Notes under the pieces: model-generated
Told to the model about the DNA's origin: nothing
The model's database searches: none
The model's input: the letters and a program-made list of their open reading frames with translations, nothing else
Shown: positions 27,401 through 33,400 of the stretch, piece after piece
How the letters are laid out: each line of letters begins with the position of its first letter
Position numbering within the stretch: position 1 is the stretch's first letter
Origin: Planctomonas sp. JC2975
GTDB taxonomy: Bacteria > Actinomycetota > Actinomycetes > Actinomycetales > Microbacteriaceae
Length of the DNA: 64,000 bases
Reading direction: 5' to 3'
Assembly: GCF_012985205.1 (NCBI RefSeq)
Contig: NZ_JABEKS010000001.1
Location: forward strand, 1,674,001-1,738,000
Made by a program: the position numbers and the translations under genes

Positions 27401-30400
27401 CGTCGGAAACGGCGGATCCGGCCACCGTCGACGCCGACGCGTTCTGCGTCGCGGTCACGCCGATCGCCCCGGTCGCCGAGGTCGTCGCCCCGGTGAGGAT
27501 CGCCGCCGTCGTCGTCACGGTCGACAACGCGAGCGCCACGGCCGGTGCGAGGGCGGCGCCGCCGCCGGACGATCCGGACTTCGCTTCGACGGTCGCGGCA
27601 TCCGTCGCGGTCGCCGTCAGCGAGATGCTCTTCGCCGCGGTCACGGATCCCGAGATGGTCGCGTTCGTCGCGTCGGTGACGAGGTCGAGGGCGACGGAGG
27701 CCCCGATGCCCGCCTTCGTCGCGGTGACCCCGCCCGCGGTCGGTTCGGCCTTCGCCGTCGACGTCACGTTCGATCCGGCAGTCACGGCGAGTGCCCCTGA
27801 TCCTGCGGACGTCAGCGTGACATCGCCGGCGAGCAGCGCGGTGGTCACAGGTGTCACGACGGCGATGGCGAGGGATCCGGCGAGCGACACGCTTCCGCCT
27901 CCGGCCCCGCTGGTGGCCTGGGCGGAGACGGCGGATCCGTTGTCCGACCCGTCGACGGCGACTTCAGCGGAGAGCGTCAGCGATCCGGCATGCACGGAGT
28001 CGCCGGCCGGCAGCGTCGCCTGGTTCACCGCGTGCAGGAGGGTGATGGCCACGGCGGCACCGATCACGAGGTCGGCGGTGGACACCGCTGAGCCGTCGGC
28101 GCTGGTAGCGGCATCCGCGTTCTGCGACGAGCCGATGGTCACTGCCCCGCTCGCGGTCAGCACGACACCGGTGCCGATGACGGATGCCGACGCTGTCGGC
28201 GTCGCGACCACGACGGCGACTGCCGCAGCCGCGTCGACCCCGCCCTGCGAGGTGGACGCGCTTGGAGCCTTCGTCGCGGCGGGCGCTCCACTGCCGGTCT
28301 GGGTCGCGAAACCCGATGCCGCGCCCTTCGCGTCCGTCACGCTCGTGTCGACGCCCGTGCCGGATCCGCTGGAGCCCTGCGGCGCGCCCGACGCTGACGC
28401 CGTGGCCGACGCCGTGCTGCCGCTGAAGCCCGTGGCGGTGATGCCGATGGATGCCGCGCTCACCGATCGCGCGACCGACGCGGAAACGGCATCGGCCGTG
28501 ATCACGAGTGAAAGCCCCGCGCCGACCGCTGCCGTGGCTCCGCCCTGCACGGCGCCCGTCGCGGTCGCTGCTGCGGTCGCGTGCTGCTCGGCGCTGATGC
28601 CGACCGCACCCGTTGCCGTGAGCAGCGCACCCGTGCCGATCGCCGCCGTTGTGGAGACGTTCGCCGAGACGACGGAGGCGAAGGGCGCGACGGAGACGCC
28701 CGACGACGATGCGCCGTCCTGTGCGGTGACCGCGGCGTCGTCGTGCGTGAGCGCGGCGAGCGTGACGTCCGCTGCGCCCGTGACGACGGATCCGTCTCCG
28801 ATCACCGCCGTCGTGGTGTCGTTCACGAGCGCAAGGCCGAACGAGGCGCCGATGCCGGCAGTGGATCCGCCGGGGCCGCCAGCGGCCATGAGCGCGGAGA
28901 CCGTGGAGACGACGGCGGAGGTCGCGTGTGCGGAGAACCCGCCGGATCCGCCGGATCCGAGCGTGACGGTGGGTCCGGTGCCGCCGCTGGACAGGAGCGC
29001 GGCCGAGGTGGTGACCGTCGCGGTCTGGAGGGCGACGGATCCTGCGACGCCGAGGGTTCCTCCGCTCCCGGCACCCGCAGTGGCGGTCGTGCTGAAGCGG
29101 TCGGTGGCGTCTGCTGCGCCGGATGAGGTGGTCGGTCCGACTCCGGCTGTGAGGCTGAGGGCTGTGGAGGTGATGAGGGTGTGGGGTCCGACGTTCGCGG
29201 AGACCGTGACGTCGGCGAGGGTGACCGCGACGGCGGCCGCAATGCTCGTCCCGCCGCCAGGGGGTGCGCGGCTGGAGGGTCCGCCGGATGCCAACGTGGC
29301 GGCCGACGCGTTCTCGGTGGCGGTGAGGTTGACGCCGTGCGCGACGATGGTCACCCCGTCGACCGAGGCGTCTGCGCTCGCGCTGTGCACGGTGATCGAC
29401 ACGGCTGCCGAGACGCTGACGGTTCCGGCGGGTGTGGCAGGGGCTCCGGGTCCTGGGCTGCCGCCGCTCCCGCCTCCGCCGCCGGGAAGCCCACCGCCGG
29501 TGGTGGGGGCCTCGCTGTCGGCGAAGGTGCGCGCCCCTGTGGCGAGGTCCGCGGGCGACGGGTGCTCGGCGGCATCCGTTCCGCCTGCCCCGACGTCGGA
29601 CGCCGTCGCGCTCGTCACTGCTCCAGACGCGCCGTTCGCGGTGAGGCTGAAGGTGCCGCCGACCGTCACGTCCCTGTGCGTCGTGGCCTGCACCAGGTGG
29701 TTCGCGTACGTCTGGGCGACCGCGACGCCGAGCGAGCCATCCGCTTGCGCCTCTCCGGTCGCCGTCGTGGAGACCGTCGCGACCTGGTGTGCCGTCGCCG
29801 TGTAGTCGCCGGTGAGTGTCAACGCCGTGCCTGTCTCGCTGTTCGCGATGGTGAGCACGTTCGAGGTGGTCAGCGCGTAGACCGGGGCGATCGCGACACC
29901 CGTCGAGAATGCGCCGCCGCGTGCCTGCGTCGTCGAGGGCGAGACGGCATCCGCGGTGAGCGTCAGGTTGTGGGCTCCGGTCAGAGCCGAGCCGGCGGCG
30001 AGCCCTGCGGCCGTCGTGTCGTTCACGACGTTCAGCGCGATGGAGGCGCCGATCCCCGTCGTCGCGCCGCCGGCGTTCGCGCCGGGCACCGCCGTCGCCA
30101 GGTTCGTGTCGTTCGACTTCGCCGTCAATCCCACATCGGTTCCGGATGCCGCCACCGGCGCTCCCGTGAGCTGCGCGGTCGTCTGCACCGTCGCCACGTT
30201 GATGGCCACGGATCCGGCAACCCCCACGTTCGTCGCCCCGCCGGCTCCGGATGTCGCACTCGCCGAGTACGTGTTCGTCGCGCCGTCCGCGGCAGGCTTC
30301 GTGACAGCAGCGACGTCCAGCGCCGGAGTCGTGAGCGTCGCGCCGGACACGTGCGCGTCGGTCGTGACGTCCGCACTGTTCACGGCGACGGCCACTCCGA

Positions 30401-33400
30401 CGCCGTTCGGATCACTGGCGGCCGCACTTCCGTCTGCCGCCGCTGACGAGCCGCCCTCGTTGCTGGCGTGCACGCTGACCGGTGCCCCGCCGCTGGATCC
30501 CGCCGTGCCGGTGACCGCGATGACGAGACCGCCGCCGATCGGCGCGATGTACGCGTGCGTGGACTGCTGCACATCCGAGTAGGCCAGCGCTCCCGCTATG
30601 TCGATGGATCCGCCGGGTGCCTTGGCCTTGCCGTCCGTGGTGGTGGACGGCGACTGGCCGTTGCCCGTCGATCCGCCGGGGCTCGACTTCGCCACCGTGA
30701 CGACGACGTTGTCGGAATCCGCTGCTACGTCGACGCTGCCCGCGTTCACTCCGAGGTTGCTGTTGCTGTCGATGTACGCCGCCGTGTTGCTCGTGACCCT
30801 GGTGACGCCGATGCCGGCTCCGGCCGTCGCCGCCGTCGCATCCGCTGTCGTGGTGACCGACGTGTTGTTCGAGGCCGCGAGGACGAGCGCGCCGCCGGCC
30901 TTGATGCTCGAGGAGCCACCGACGTGTGTCGTCGCCGTGCTGTCGATCGCAGCGGTGGCGACCGCGGCATCCGTCGCCGAGCTCGCCCCCGTTCCCGTCG
31001 AGCTGACGACAGCCGTCACCGTCGAGGAGCTCGCGAGCGTGACGGCGCCGCGCGCGTCGATCACCGTCGCACCGACCACGGACACGAGCGCGGACGACGA
31101 CGCGGACACGACGTTCTCGCCGACGATCGGAGCTGCGGAGGGCGTCTGCGTCGCCGTCGCGGAGAGGATCACGGTGCCCGCGTGGATCACGGCCCCGTCG
31201 ACGATCACCGATGCGGATGCCGCCGATCCGGTCTCCGCGTCCGTCGCGGCGAGCGTGACATCCGCTGCCGATCCGCCCGACCGGGTGTCGATGGTGACCC
31301 CGGGCGAGACGGTGATGCTCGCCGCGCCGATCACGATCCGAGCGCCCGGCAGCAGCAGGTCGCCCGTCACGAGGATCTTCACGCCGGTCGCCGTCGCCTG
31401 GATGGTGAGCGACCCGGTCGGGATGTCGATGGTCTGCGTCTCCATCGCCGGAGAGCTGACGATGAGGTGTCCGGCGCCGTCCGAAGTCACGGTCACGGTG
31501 TCGTTCGCCGTCGAGGCGGTCACCGTCACGTTGGCGACGCCGGTGATCGTCACCGGCTCGAGTCCCGTGTACGTCACCGCGTGGCCGCCGAAGACGACGG
31601 ATCCGCTCGACGCGTTGCTCGGCGTCGAGACTGCGGAACCGCCCGCACCGTGCAGCACGAGCGTGTCGTATCCGCCGGCTCCGCCGTCGAGGGTCCCGTC
31701 CAGCGAGCCATTCGGCGAGAACACGAACGTGTCGCGGTTGTCAGCGGCGCCGACCAGGTTCTGGAACCCGGAGAACGACTGCTCGCCGACGGATCCCGCG
31801 TCGTGCCCTGTGACATTCCAGGTGGTGTCGGAGGCCGGGCCGTGCAGGGACGTGCCCGTCCCCGTTGCGGCGATGCTGTCGACCCCGCTGTAGCTGAAGC
31901 CGCCGAGCGAGGGTGCCACGACGGATCCGCCGCTCGTCGAATCCGCTGTCCAGTCGACGTCGTTCCCGATGACCGCGACCGTGTCGGATCCCGACCCGGT
32001 GAACGCGATCGGGACGGTGACCGGACCGACCGACGTGTCGACCGTGAGCGTCATGGCGTTCCCGCCCGCGCTGCGGATGTCGGCCGACGTCAGCGACGAC
32101 AGCGGCACGCGCGTGAGCACCCCGCCGTCGTCGATCACGAGGTCCCCGCCGTCGACGTAGACGCGCACGCTGTGCGCGGCCGTCGCGGTGTCGGCCGTGT
32201 ACGTGTACACGCTCGGCGCAGCTGCGGGCGTCGTGCCCGGCGTTGCCGCCGCCGAGCCGGACGAGGCCGCCGTCGTCGTGGCGGTCGCCGTCGAGGTTCC
32301 GGATGCCGGTGCCCCGGTCGCCGATGAGGCGTCCGTTGGCGCCGTGCTCGGCGTCGGCGTAGCGGAAGCCGGATCCGTCGATGCGACCCCGGTCGCCCCC
32401 GAGCCCGAGGTGGTGTCCGTGCTCGTCGCCGGATCGGTCGCGGAGGTCGTGGCATCTGTTCCGGACGTGGCCTGGGTCGCAGACCCTGACGTGCCGTCGG
32501 TCGCCGGCGCGGGGCTCGCGGTCGCGGCCGGATCGGACGCAGCCGGATCGGAGGTGGCCGGATCGGATGCGGCCGTGGGATCGGAACTCGTCGTCGTTGT
32601 CGACGCGGTGTCCGTCGGGGTCGTGTCGACCGCCGGGGTGGTCTGCGTGCCGGAACCGGAGGCATCCGTTCCGTCGTCGAGCACGAAGCCGGAGCCGAGC
32701 GATGCCCCGAGCCCACCGTGGATCGTGGTGCCACCGGACGCCGTGGGCGTCGAGGTCGGATCCGGGGTGGGTGTCGGGTCCGGCGTCTGTGTCGGCGTCG
32801 GCGAGTCGGTGGGTGTCGGCGTCGAGGAGTCCGTCGGCGTCGGCGTCGACGAATCCGTCGGCGTCGGCGTCGAGCTGTCGGTCGGGGTCGGGGTGGGCGT
32901 CGATCCGCCGGTCTGAGTGGATCCGCCCACCGTCGCAGGTCCCGTGGTTCCCGGCCCGCAGACGAGCGTGCTGCTCGAGGTGCTCGACGACGACGAACTG
33001 GTCACCGTTCCTGTCGTCGGGTCGACGGTGGTCGTCGGCGTGCTGGTCGGACCGGAGCCGCCGGTCATGTGGCAGTTGGATCCGTACGGGGACGTGCTCG
33101 TCGGCTGCGGAACGACTGTGGCCTGAACGCCGTTGTGCGCTGCGGCGAGCGCAGCCAGCAGTGCGGCCAGCAGCGACGGGTCGATCTGCGTCCCGGTCGG
33201 CTGCGCACTCGGCTGTGCCGTCGCGCTCGGCTGAGCGGTCACCGTGGGAGCGGTCGCCGTCGGCGAAGCGGATGCCGTCCCCTGCGTCGGTCCGTCCGGA
33301 ATCGCCACGCGCACGGTGACCGTGTGCGTGGATTCGGGTGCCGCCGCCTGCGCGGGTGCACCGATCACGACGGACTGCGCGAGTGCCAGAGCGAACGCCG

